From: Leucobacter allii
Lineage (GTDB): Bacteria; Actinomycetota; Actinomycetes; Actinomycetales; Microbacteriaceae
DNA length: 64,000 nucleotides
NCBI RefSeq assembly: GCF_022919155.1
Contig: NZ_CP095045.1
Span: 3,348,001 to 3,412,000 of the forward strand
Reading direction: 5' to 3'
Below are positions 53,686 through 62,107 of this stretch, piece after piece (the stretch's first letter is position 1; each line of letters begins with the position of its first letter). The translations under genes were made by a program, and so were the position numbers. Under the pieces are notes generated by a model that had not been told where the DNA came from, ran no database searches, and saw only the letters and a list, made by a program, of their open reading frames with translations.

Positions 53686-55209
53686 CTACAGACCGAGCCC
53701 GGGGGCGCGGCGCAGGAATCGATCGGCCAGCGCCAGCACGGTGAGCAGCGTGTTCGCGGAGGCCACGGTCGGCATGATGGAGGCGTCGACCACGCGCAGG
53801 CCCTCGACGCCCTGCACCCGGCAGTCGGGATCGACCACGGCGCTCGGATCGCCCGCGGCGCCCATGCGCGCGGTCGAGGTGAGGTGCATCGTGTCCTTCA
53901 CGGTGGCGCGCAGCTCGGCGTCGTCGCGGGGCGCGGAGACGCCGCCGGTGCGTCGGGAGACGAAGGCGTCGTGCTCGAGGAGCCCGCGGGCGCGGACGAG
54001 ACCGTCCCGGATCCGCTCGAGGTCCCGCTCGTCGGAGAGCATGCGCAGCTCGAAGTGCGGGTCGGCGCGCGGGTCGGCGCTCGCGAGGCTCATCCGCCCG
54101 GTGGAGTGCGGCTGCTCGAGGGAGACGGCGACGCCCGCCGTGGGCTGGCCGAACCAGTAGTTGTGGTTCGTCGCGAGGAGCATCATGTCGTTCTCCCGAC
54201 CGTCCGCGAGCCCCGAGGAGTAGCGCACGATCACGTTCGTCGGGCGATTGCCGACGGAGGTCTGCTCGCGCTCGGGGACCGAGATCTCGGCGAACACGAC
54301 CGCGTGATCCTGCGCGCCGATCCCGACGGGCAGATCGGCCACCGCGTCGATGCCGAGCTTCGCGAGCTCGGCCCGCGGGCCGATCCCGGAACGCCAGAGC
54401 ATCGCGGGGCTGTGGGCCGCGCCCGCGCAGAGCACGACCTCTCCCCGGGCGCTCAGGCGATAGACGTTGCCCTCGGCGTCGCGGACGCCGCTCGCGCGCC
54501 CCGAGGCGAACTCGACGCGGTCGACCTGCACGCCGCCGCGGATCTCCAGGTTCGCCCGCCCGCGCGCCGGCTCGATCCAGGCGTGGTTGGTCGAGACGCG
54601 CAGCCCGTCCCTGATGTGCATCGCGAACGGGGACACCCCCGTGCTCGCGGGGTCGTTGTGGTCGGGCGCCCAGGCGTATCCGGCGTCGAGCGCCGCCTCC
54701 CGCAGCGCGCGGTCGATGCCGCCCCAGCCGGACTCCGGTTCGCGGTAGACGGGGAACGGGCCGTCCGTGCCGTGCACCGGCGACGCGGGGAAGTCGTGAT
54801 CGTCCTCGATCGCGATGGCGCTCTCGAGCATCTCGGCGGGGCCCCAGCCCGCGGCCCCGCTCGTCTCCCAGTGGGCGAAGTCCGCGGGCACGCCGCGGAT
54901 CGCGTAGAGGCCGTTGACCGTGGAGCTGCCGCCGAGCCCCCGGCCGCGCCGGTAGGAGAACGCCTCGTGCCCGTCGCCGCGGCGTGCGGTCACCCCGGTG
55001 TGGTAGAACTCCGGGCTGCGCAGGGTGGGCGGGCTCGCGAGCTGCATGCCGAGGCCGCGGGTGCGATCGCGGAACTCGGCGGGCGTGTCCGCGGCGCGGT
55101 AGTCGGGCCCGGCCTCCAGGACGAGGACGCGGCGGTCCGGATCGGCGCTGAGGCCGGCCGCGACGACGGCTCCGGCCGAGCCGCCGCCGACGACGATGAC
55201 ATCCCACAT
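53686..55209 (-). CDS. GMC-family FAD oxidoreductase (choline-dehydrogenase-like)
   Basis: 507 residues from ATG 55209, which has AAGGAG upstream; an earlier in-frame start lacks one. The FAD site is VVGGGSAGAVVAAGL, followed by VLEAGPDYR. The GMC signature 1 is RRGRGLGGSSTVNGLYAIRG, and signature 2 is GEVVLCAGAAHSPAMLWRSG. The C-terminal part has MHLTSTARMG and VVDASIMPTVASANTLLTV, with Asn of the His/Asn pair. GMC enzymes oxidise alcohols to aldehydes. It is the first gene of the minus operon, opposite the ABC lipoprotein gene. Confidence 0.93.
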   Translation of the reverse strand: MWDVIVVGGGSAGAVVAAGLSADPDRRVLVLEAGPDYRAADTPAEFRDRTRGLGMQLASPPTLRSPEFYHTGVTARRGDGHEAFSYRRGRGLGGSSTVNGLYAIRGVPADFAHWETSGAAGWGPAEMLESAIAIEDDHDFPASPVHGTDGPFPVYREPESGWGGIDRALREAALDAGYAWAPDHNDPASTGVSPFAMHIRDGLRVSTNHAWIEPARGRANLEIRGGVQVDRVEFASGRASGVRDAEGNVYRLSARGEVVLCAGAAHSPAMLWRSGIGPRAELAKLGIDAVADLPVGIGAQDHAVVFAEISVPEREQTSVGNRPTNVIVRYSSGLADGRENDMMLLATNHNYWFGQPTAGVAVSLEQPHSTGRMSLASADPRADPHFELRMLSDERDLERIRDGLVRARGLLEHDAFVSRRTGGVSAPRDDAELRATVKDTMHLTSTARMGAAGDPSAVVDPDCRVQGVEGLRVVDASIMPTVASANTLLTVLALADRFLRRAPGLGL

Positions 55210-55266
55210 CTGCACTGGCTCCTTCACGCATCGGTGCGCCGCTCTGCGCACGTTCCGGGTGGCCCG

Positions 55267-55295
55267 ACTCTAACAGTGATGCACGATTTGGTAAA
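55267..55295 (-). promoter_or_regulatory. promoter of GMC-ALDH-MarR operon
   Basis: On the minus strand, -35 TTTACC (55295-55290), a 17-base spacer and -10 TAGAGT (55272-55267). The leader to ATG 55209 would be about 50 bases. Confidence 0.5.
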
Positions 55296-55379
55296 GCAGT
55301 GAACTTGTTTTTCTCGACCGACTGCGTGTATTGCCTGAAAATACGGGATCTTGACGGGACATCCCTCGCGTAAACAGTT

Positions 55380-55396
55380 TTAGTAGTTGACTAACT
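55380..55396. promoter_or_regulatory. palindromic operator over the -35 box
   Basis: AGTT-GACT-AACT (55385-55396) is a symmetric half-site pair, and TTAGT / ACTAA (55380-55384 and 55390-55394) form a second overlapping symmetry. Sites of this form are typical of MarR-type repressors. It covers the -35 element of the importer operon. Confidence 0.55.
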
Positions 55397-55416
55397 TGTT
55401 CATGCTTGTCTACGAT
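55387..55416 (+). promoter_or_regulatory. promoter of ABC importer operon
   Basis: -35 TTGACT (55387-55392), an 18-base spacer and -10 TACGAT (55411-55416). The leader to ATG 55498 would be about 75 bases. A palindromic operator overlaps the -35 element. Confidence 0.55.
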
Positions 55417-55497
55417 CGGGCAACAGCCCCTCGCGATCGGCGAGCGCGGCGCGCGGCCGCGGCCGCGTCCACCGGAGATACGGAACGGAACCCAACA

Positions 55498-56622
55498 ATG
55501 GTGTTGAAGAAACGTTCGCTTGCGCGCGGCGCAGCGGTAGTGGCCATCGGCATGCTGGCACTGGCGGGATGCTCCGCGCAGACCGCCTCCGCAGACGGCG
55601 CCGACCTGGAGGGACTCGGTCTCTCCGCCGAGATCGAGGAGCAGCTCGTCGCGCTGTACGACGCCGCGATCGAGTCGGGCGACACGGAGGTGATGATCTA
55701 CGCGGGCCACCACGACGAGTTCGTCCCGCTCTACGAGGCCTTCGAGGAGCGGTTCCCCGGCCTCAGCATCAGCACCGGCTCCTACGTGGGCGCCGAGCTG
55801 ACCTCGACCCTCGAGGCCGAGCGCGAGACGGGGAAGCACCTCGTCTCCGTGCTCTCCAACCCGAACGGCGACCGCTACGTCGAGCAGGGGTTCGCGGAGC
55901 CCTACGAGGTGCTCACCTACAGCGACAACCCCGCGCTCGACGGACTCGTCGACCCCGCCCAGCTCACGGACGAGGAGCACAACTACTACTCGCCCTGGGC
56001 GCTGATGTTCAACTTCTCCTACAACACGGAGCTCATCGACGCCGACGAGCTGCCGCAGTCCTGGGCCGAGCTCGCCGATCCGGAGTGGGCGGGCAAGCTC
56101 ACCTTCATGAACCCCTCCACCCCGGGCGGCACCCAGACCGTCCTGACCCAGCTCCTCTTCTCGGGAGTCATCGACGAGTCCGAGCTCGCGGCCATCGCCG
56201 GCAACGCCAAGGCCGTCGCGACCGATCAGCTCGCACTGCAGGGGATCAGCGCCGGGGAGTTCCCGGTGCAGCCGCTCGCGGCGACGACCTCCATCCTCAA
56301 CGCCGCCGAGAGCGGCGCCCCCGTGGAGTCCTTCTTCCTCCCCGAGGACAACGTCGTCTCCACCGAGAAGTGGATGCTCACCGCCGGTGCGCCGTCCCCG
56401 GACGCGGCGAAGCTGTTCCTCAACTACCTCCACACGCTCGACGGGCAGCAGCAGGCCATGGCGATCGGCAACTTCCCGACCAACCAGGACCCCTCGCTCG
56501 AGTCGCCCCACGGCTGGCCGGCGCTCCAGGACGCGGGGATCCTGCCGCTGAAGGCCCAGTCGGAGCTGCGGCCGGCGATCGAGGAGTACACGCCCCTCTA
56601 CCAGTCGACGTTCGCCGAGTAG
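55498..56622 (+). CDS. ABC transporter substrate-binding lipoprotein
   Basis: 374 residues from ATG 55498. A lipoprotein signal peptide ends at Cys25 in MLALAGCSA. The mature part is a periplasmic-binding-protein fold of the family 1 iron/thiamine/polyamine-like type (FbpA, PotD): VMIYAGHHDEFVPLYEAFEE, then FPGLSISTGSYVGAELTSTL, then WALMFNFSYNTELIDADELP, then WAELADPEWAGKLTFMNPST. The C-terminal lobe has AKLFLNYLHTLDGQQ. It would capture the substrate outside the membrane and deliver it to the permease at 57214. Related proteins bind iron, putrescine, thiamine or 2-aminoethylphosphonate, so the ligand remains open. There is no iron-site Tyr-Tyr cluster that I can assign with confidence. Confidence 0.92.
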   Translation: MVLKKRSLARGAAVVAIGMLALAGCSAQTASADGADLEGLGLSAEIEEQLVALYDAAIESGDTEVMIYAGHHDEFVPLYEAFEERFPGLSISTGSYVGAELTSTLEAERETGKHLVSVLSNPNGDRYVEQGFAEPYEVLTYSDNPALDGLVDPAQLTDEEHNYYSPWALMFNFSYNTELIDADELPQSWAELADPEWAGKLTFMNPSTPGGTQTVLTQLLFSGVIDESELAAIAGNAKAVATDQLALQGISAGEFPVQPLAATTSILNAAESGAPVESFFLPEDNVVSTEKWMLTAGAPSPDAAKLFLNYLHTLDGQQQAMAIGNFPTNQDPSLESPHGWPALQDAGILPLKAQSELRPAIEEYTPLYQSTFAE

Positions 56623-56680
56623 CCAGATCCGCGCGCGGTGCCGGCCCCGGACGCCGGCACCGCGTCCCGAAGGAGGACCC

Positions 56681-57217
56681 ATGACCCCCACCGCCCCCGA
56701 GCCGACCATCGCCGAGCTGCTGACGCGCCTCGACCGCCTCGAATCCGTGCAGCAGATCACGGAGCTCCACAACACCTACGTGCGCGATCTCGCGGATCGC
56801 AACTGGAGCGGCGTCGCCGAGGCGTACGCCGACGACGCGATCTGCGACATCCGCAATCACGGCGTCCACAGCGGGCGCGATGCGATCCAGGGGATGTTCG
56901 ACGAGGAGCTGCTCCCCGTCGTGCACTCGCGCGACGGCTACATCCTGTCGTCGCCGAACATCGTCGTCGACGGCGACCGCGCGCACGGCGTCTGGACCTG
57001 GCACCGCTTCCAGGCCGACTTCAAGACCGGCCTCGGCGTCATGCGGGTGTGGGGGCCGTGGTCCGAGGGCAAGTACGTGGTCGACTACGCGCGGATCGAC
57101 GGGGTCTGGAAGATCTCGAAGCTCTGGTTCCGCGTGCACGCGCCCGACAGCGATGCGGACATCGCCGCCGCGGGCCGGGAGCAGGCGGTCATCGGCGGAG
57201 GCTACGGACGGCCATGA
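56681..57217 (+). CDS. SnoaL/NTF2-like protein
   Basis: 178 residues. The NTF2-like fold is suggested by RLESVQQITELHNTYVRDLA, then DRNWSGVAEAYADDAICDIR, then GVHSGRDAIQGMFDE and KYVVDYARIDGVWKISKLWF. This SnoaL_4 / ring-hydroxylating-dioxygenase-beta-like group includes hydratases, isomerases and dehydratases. The first residues are MTPTAPEPTIAELLTRLDRL. It lies between the lipoprotein and permease genes and overlaps the latter by 4 bases (ATGA), so it belongs to the pathway rather than to transport. The reaction is unknown. Confidence 0.82.
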   Translation: MTPTAPEPTIAELLTRLDRLESVQQITELHNTYVRDLADRNWSGVAEAYADDAICDIRNHGVHSGRDAIQGMFDEELLPVVHSRDGYILSSPNIVVDGDRAHGVWTWHRFQADFKTGLGVMRVWGPWSEGKYVVDYARIDGVWKISKLWFRVHAPDSDADIAAAGREQAVIGGGYGRP

Positions 57218-59016
57218 ACGCCACGCGCACGCGCACGCTCAACCGCCTGCGCGGCGGTCTGCGCAACCCCCAGCTGAGCGCGGTCGTCGTCTCGCTCGTC
57301 TGCTTCATCGCCCCCGCCGTCATGGTGGTCCAGGGCGCGTTCCGCACCTCCGCCTTCGGCGATTCGGACTGGACCGTCGCCCCGGTCCTCCGCGTCCTCG
57401 GCAAGGAGCGCACCTGGGAGGTGATGACGACGACGGTCGGCATGGGCATCGCGACCGTCGTGATCTCGACGCTCGCCGCCGCGCTGTTCGCGACGATCTA
57501 CACCCGCACGCGGACGCCGCTGCGGCGCGCGATCCCGGTCATCATGGGCATCGTGGTCGCGACTCCCGGGCTCTTCTTCGCGATCTCCTGGGGCCTGCTC
57601 GGCAACCCGCGCATCGGCCTGCTGAACTCCGGGCTCGCGATGCTCTTCGGCGAGGACGGGCGCGTGCTCAACATGGAGTCGTGGTGGGGCGTGGTCTTCG
57701 CCTCGGCGCTCCGCCTCATCGCGCTCCAGTTCTTCCTGCTGCTCGGGCCGTTCATGGCGATGGACCACTCGCTCGACGAGGCGGCGCGGATGAGCGGGGC
57801 GAGCCCCGTGCGCGCCTTCTTCAGCATCCAGCTCCCCGTCATGCTCCCGGCGATCTCCGGCGTCATGATCCTCGCCTTCATCCTCTTCCTCGAGACCTTC
57901 GACGTCGCGCAGATCCTCGGCGTCCCCGCGGGCATCTACGTCGTGCCGACCGAGATCTACGCGTACCTGTCGCAGTCGACGGGGCCGCAATTCGCCGAGG
58001 CGAGCACCGTGTCCATCATGCTCATGGTCGTGCTCTTCCTGCTCGTCCTGCTGCAGATCAAGGTGCTGGGCAAGCGCTCCTTCACGACCGTCGGCGGCAA
58101 GGAGGCGCGCGGGCTCCTCCGGGACGCCGGACCGTGGAAGTGGGTCTTCTCGGGCTGCATCGTGGTCTACGCGCTGCTCGCGACCATCCTCCCGACGATC
58201 CAGCTCGTCACGGTGTCGCTCTCGCCCTTCCTCGGTGCGACGGGCAACTTCTCCCTGCAGCACTTCGTCGGCATCCTCGAGGACCAGAAGATGCTCGAGG
58301 CCTACGGCAACACCGCGGTCGTCGCCGCGGTCGGCGGGCTCCTCGCCGTCTTCGCGGCGATGCTCCTCACCTGGGCCGCACGCTTCCGCGCCGGCCCCCT
58401 GGCGCGGATCATCGAGTTCAGCCAATGGATCGGCCTCGCGATGCCCGGCCTCGTGCTCGCGCTCGGGGTCCTCTGGCTCTTCCTCGCGGTCCCCGCCCTG
58501 CACCAGTTCTACCGGACGCCGGTCATCCTGATGTTCGCGCTGTTCATCACGACGATCCCCATCGCGAGCCGCGCGACGAGCGGCGCCATGGTGCAGATCC
58601 CGCGCTCGCTCGAGGAGGCCGCCTGGATGAGCGGCGCCTCGAAGAGCCGGGCCCTGCTCCTCATCGTCGCCCGGCTGATCCTGCCGAGCTTCATCAGCGG
58701 GTGGGTGCTGAGCTTCGTGATCATCTGCGGCACCCTCTCGTCGCCGCTGCTGCTCGCCGGGCCGGAGTCCACGTTCCTGTCCGTGGAGGTCTACAAGCTC
58801 TACACCGAGGGCAAGGCTCCGGTCGCCGCGGCGGCGTTCGTCCTGCTCATCATCGGCTTCGCCGTCCTCTACGGGCTCGCGCAGCTCATCCGCCTGCTCG
58901 TCGCGCGGGCCGCGCGCGTGCCCCGCGAGGCCGCTGCGCCGGCCGCGCCCGCGAAGACCGACACCGTGACCATCGCGACCCGGCGGCCCCGCGCCCCGCA
59001 GCGCGTCCGTTCCTGA
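57214..59016 (+). CDS. ABC transporter double permease (FbpB/iron-type)
   Basis: 600 residues, two fused permease halves of the FbpB kind, each with about six membrane segments. EAA loops are EAARMSGASPVRAFFSIQLP in the first half and EAAWMSGASKSRALLLIVAR in the second, matching the coupling helices for the ATPase at 49401. The N-terminus is basic (RTRTLNRLRGGLRNP). The C-terminus is a cytoplasmic Arg/Pro/Ala tail. It starts at ATG 57214, overlapping the SnoaL-like gene. With the lipoprotein and the ATPase it makes a complete importer split over two divergent operons. Confidence 0.93.
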   Translation: MNATRTRTLNRLRGGLRNPQLSAVVVSLVCFIAPAVMVVQGAFRTSAFGDSDWTVAPVLRVLGKERTWEVMTTTVGMGIATVVISTLAAALFATIYTRTRTPLRRAIPVIMGIVVATPGLFFAISWGLLGNPRIGLLNSGLAMLFGEDGRVLNMESWWGVVFASALRLIALQFFLLLGPFMAMDHSLDEAARMSGASPVRAFFSIQLPVMLPAISGVMILAFILFLETFDVAQILGVPAGIYVVPTEIYAYLSQSTGPQFAEASTVSIMLMVVLFLLVLLQIKVLGKRSFTTVGGKEARGLLRDAGPWKWVFSGCIVVYALLATILPTIQLVTVSLSPFLGATGNFSLQHFVGILEDQKMLEAYGNTAVVAAVGGLLAVFAAMLLTWAARFRAGPLARIIEFSQWIGLAMPGLVLALGVLWLFLAVPALHQFYRTPVILMFALFITTIPIASRATSGAMVQIPRSLEEAAWMSGASKSRALLLIVARLILPSFISGWVLSFVIICGTLSSPLLLAGPESTFLSVEVYKLYTEGKAPVAAAAFVLLIIGFAVLYGLAQLIRLLVARAARVPREAAAPAAPAKTDTVTIATRRPRAPQRVRS

Positions 59017-59033
59017 ACCCGGAGGAGACCCCC

Positions 59034-60347
59034 ATGACCGCACCCAGGCAGATGGCGCTGACGACCTTCGTCATGCCCCTCGGATACCACCGCAACAGCT
59101 GGCGCCGTCCCGGGAGCCGCGCCGAGGAGGTGCCCGGCCTCGCCTTCCTCGCCGACATCGCGCGCAAGGCCGAGCAGGCGAAGCTCGACGCGCTGTTCTT
59201 CGGCGACGTCGTGCACGCGACCCCCACCATGCGGGGGGACACCATGATGAACGGCTTCTACGAGCCGATGACCACGCTCTCCGCGCTGGCCGCATGCACC
59301 TCGCGCATCGGCCTCATCGGCACGATGTCCACCTCCCTTACGGAGCCGTATAACACGGCGCGGCAGCTCGCCTCGCTCGACCATCTCTCCGGCGGACGCG
59401 CCGGGTGGAACATCGTCACCTCGGCCGACGGCTTCCGCAACTTCGGCGTCCCGAGCGCGCCCGAGCCGGCGGAGCGCTACCGGCGGGCCGCCGAGTTCGT
59501 GGCCGTGGTGGAGGCGCTCTGGGACAGCTGGTCGGACGACGCGGTGGTCGTCGACCGGGAGGGCGGGCGCTGGCTGGATACGGCGAAACTGCGCCGGATC
59601 GACTTCGCCGGCGAGTACTTCGACGTCGAGGGGCCGATCAACATCCCGCGCTCGCCGCAGGGCCGCCCGGTGCTCGTGCAGGCCGGATCCTCGGGGCCGG
59701 GGATGGCGCTCGGAACCTCGGTGGCCGACGCCATCTACACCGCGCAGCCGGACCACGCGCAGGCGGTCGAGTTCTACGCGCGCAGCAAGCGGATGATCGC
59801 GGAGGCCGGGCGCGATCCCGAGCACGTGAAGATCATCCCGGGGATCGTGCCGGTCGTCGCGGACACCCAGCGCGAGGCCGACGAGATCGCCGCCGAGCTC
59901 AGCTCCTTCCTCGACGTCGAACAGGGGCGCGTGCAGATCGCCGGCGACCTCGGGGTCGACCTCGCCGACCTCGAGCTCGACGAGGCGATCCCGGCCGAGC
60001 GCTTCGCCGAGATCGGCACGCTCTCGAGCCGCCAGGGCATCTACCGGCGCAAGTCGCTCGAGCAGGGGCTGACGCTCCGCGAGCTCATCTTCGACCGGGC
60101 GCGATCGACGGGGCACCAGTGGATCGCGGGCACCGCGGCGACGATCGCCGATCGCATGCAGGAGTGGTTCGAGTCGCGCGCCTGCGACGGCTTCAACCTC
60201 AACTCGCCCTACAACCCCGACGGCTTCGACCGGATCTGCGACGGCCTCGTCCCCGAGCTGCAGGAGCGCGGGCTCTTCCGCGCCGAGTACGCGGAGACCA
60301 CGCTGCGCGGCCACCTGGGCCTCGCGCGGCCCGCGGTCGAGTTCTGA
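59034..60347 (+). CDS. LLM-class FMN-dependent monooxygenase (NtaA/SnaA/DszA type)
   Basis: 437 residues from ATG 59034, with GGAGGAG in front. This bacterial-luciferase-like family uses reduced FMN from a partner reductase. NtaA/DszA features are seen in LAFLADIARKAEQAKLDALF, then FGDVVHATPTMRGD, LIGTMSTSLTEPYNTARQLA, then LDHLSGGRAGWNIVTSADGF, RRIDFAGEYFDVEGPINIPR, and GRPVLVQAGSSGPGMAL. Relatives act on nitrilotriacetate, sulfones, EDTA or heterocycles. The reductase would be the flavin reductase-GntR fusion on the other arm. Substrate is unknown. Confidence 0.93.
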   Translation: MTAPRQMALTTFVMPLGYHRNSWRRPGSRAEEVPGLAFLADIARKAEQAKLDALFFGDVVHATPTMRGDTMMNGFYEPMTTLSALAACTSRIGLIGTMSTSLTEPYNTARQLASLDHLSGGRAGWNIVTSADGFRNFGVPSAPEPAERYRRAAEFVAVVEALWDSWSDDAVVVDREGGRWLDTAKLRRIDFAGEYFDVEGPINIPRSPQGRPVLVQAGSSGPGMALGTSVADAIYTAQPDHAQAVEFYARSKRMIAEAGRDPEHVKIIPGIVPVVADTQREADEIAAELSSFLDVEQGRVQIAGDLGVDLADLELDEAIPAERFAEIGTLSSRQGIYRRKSLEQGLTLRELIFDRARSTGHQWIAGTAATIADRMQEWFESRACDGFNLNSPYNPDGFDRICDGLVPELQERGLFRAEYAETTLRGHLGLARPAVEF

Positions 60348-60370
60348 GCGGAACGGAAGGAGACGCGGCC

Positions 60371-62032
60371 ATGCAGGAGCGCATCATCACCCGGCCGGGA
60401 GTGGATCCGGACGAGGTCGTCGGGAAGCCGCCGCCCCCGCCGCTGCGGCACGAACTGGTCGAGCATCCGGAGCTCGTCGTGGAACGCGACCTGCCGCTGC
60501 GCATGCGCGACGGCGTGCGGATCTACGTCGACGTCTACCGCCCGTCCCGGGAGGCGACGGGACTCCCGGTGCTCCTGGCCTGGGGGCCGTACGGCAAGCA
60601 CTGGGTGACCTCCCGCACCTTCGCGGGCTCGGGCGTCGACCCCGAGTGGGTGTCCGAGTTCACGGGATTCGAGGCCCCCGATCCGCGGTACTGGACCGCC
60701 CACGGCTACGCCGTGGTGTTCGCCGACCCCCGGGGGCTCTGGCACTCGGAGGGCGATTTCTCGCACAACGGGCCGCAGGAGCGCGAGGATCTGTACGACG
60801 CGATCGAGGCGCTCGCCGCCGCGGACTGGGCGAACGGCCGCGTCGGCATGCTCGGCGTCTCCTACCTCGCGGGAGCGCAGTACCAGGCCGCGGCCGCCGC
60901 GCCCCCGTCGCTGCGGGCGATCAGTCCCTGGGAGTGCTTCTCGGACTGGTACCGGGAGTTCGCGACCCACGGCGGGATCCCCGAGACCGGGTTCCGCCCG
61001 AGGGTCTCGCAGAACGTGTCGTACGGCCTCTCGCGGACCGAGGACACGGCGGCGAACCTCGCGGCCCACCCGCTCGACGACGACTACTACGCGGACAAGT
61101 ACGGAGACCTCTCCGAGATCGCCGTGCCGGCCTACGTGGTCGCGTCCTGGAGCGATCACGGGCTGCATTCGCGCGGCACCCTGAACGCCTTCGCGGCGAT
61201 CGCCTCGGAGCACAAGTGGCTCGAGATCCACGGGCAGAAGAAGTGGGAGTACTTCTACACGCCCGAGAGCGTCGAGCGCCAGCGGCGCTTCTTCGACGCC
61301 TTCCTCCGCGACGGCGGCGGCGCGGGCGCCCTCGCGGACTGGCCCCGGGTGCGCCTCGAGGTGCGCGACACGGGCGATCCCCGCGCGTCGCGCTGGGAGG
61401 AACTCGCGGACTGGCCGCCGCCCGACCGCCACGAGGTCTGGCACCTCGACGCGGCCGGCGGCCGTCTCGGCCCCGCCGCGCCCGACGCGGAGCGGACCGT
61501 GACCCTCGACCCGCTCGCGGAGACGGCGACGTTCACCCGGGTGTTCTCGGAGGAGACCCGGATCGTCGGGCCGATGGCGCTCCGGCTCTGGCTGAGCGCC
61601 GACGACGCCGACGACGCCGACGTCTTCGTGATCGTGCGCAAGCTCGGCGCCGACGGCGAGGAGATCCGCTTCCCCTTCAACGCGCTGTTCGCCGATGGGC
61701 CGGTGGCGCTCGGCTGGCTGCGCGCCAGCCACCGGGCGCTCGCCCCTGAGGCGTCCACGGCGCTCGTTCCCGTCCACCCCCACGACCGCGAGGAGCCGCT
61801 CGTTCCCGGGGAGCCCGTACGGCTCGACATCGAGATCTGGGCCTCGGGCACGGTGTTCCACCCCGGCGAGCGCCTCGCCGTCGACGTCCAGGGACGCGAC
61901 TTCGTGAAGCGGGCGCCCGCGGACGGCGTGCCGCCCCTGCAGATCCTCCACGAGGACCTCCGGAACTCGGGTGCGTGGACCCTCTGGACGGGGCCCGAGC
62001 ACCCCTCGGCCCTCGTCGTGCCGCGGAGCTGA
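60371..62032 (+). CDS. CocE/NonD-family hydrolase (X-Pro dipeptidyl-peptidase S15)
   Basis: 553 residues. The alpha/beta-hydrolase part has the nucleophile Ser164 in GRVGMLGVSYLAGAQ, an Asp in SWSDHGLHSRG and the His in KWLEIHGQKKWEYF. LRMRDGVRIYVDVYRP is the usual N-terminal strand pair. A cap with WECFSDWYREFATHGG and a C-terminal jelly-roll domain (from about 385; VDVQGRDFVKRAPADG) complete the CocE/NonD architecture. These enzymes cleave esters (cocaine esterase) or peptides/amides. It follows the LLM gene by 23 bases. It is likely to hydrolyse an ester or amide in the imported compound. A strong terminator follows. Confidence 0.92.
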   Translation: MQERIITRPGVDPDEVVGKPPPPPLRHELVEHPELVVERDLPLRMRDGVRIYVDVYRPSREATGLPVLLAWGPYGKHWVTSRTFAGSGVDPEWVSEFTGFEAPDPRYWTAHGYAVVFADPRGLWHSEGDFSHNGPQEREDLYDAIEALAAADWANGRVGMLGVSYLAGAQYQAAAAAPPSLRAISPWECFSDWYREFATHGGIPETGFRPRVSQNVSYGLSRTEDTAANLAAHPLDDDYYADKYGDLSEIAVPAYVVASWSDHGLHSRGTLNAFAAIASEHKWLEIHGQKKWEYFYTPESVERQRRFFDAFLRDGGGAGALADWPRVRLEVRDTGDPRASRWEELADWPPPDRHEVWHLDAAGGRLGPAAPDAERTVTLDPLAETATFTRVFSEETRIVGPMALRLWLSADDADDADVFVIVRKLGADGEEIRFPFNALFADGPVALGWLRASHRALAPEASTALVPVHPHDREEPLVPGEPVRLDIEIWASGTVFHPGERLAVDVQGRDFVKRAPADGVPPLQILHEDLRNSGAWTLWTGPEHPSALVVPRS

Positions 62033-62040
62033 CGACGGCG

Positions 62041-62093
62041 AACGGCCGAGGCCCCCGCACCGATCCGGGATCGGTGCGGGGGCCTCGGCCGTT
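62041..62093. terminator. long palindromic bidirectional terminator
   Basis: A near-perfect palindrome of 53 bases; arms 62041-62066 and 62068-62093 are fully complementary. It lies between the convergent CocE and aquaporin genes and would end both transcripts. Confidence 0.9.
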
Positions 62094-62107
62094 CCTGCTG
62101 CGCCGTC

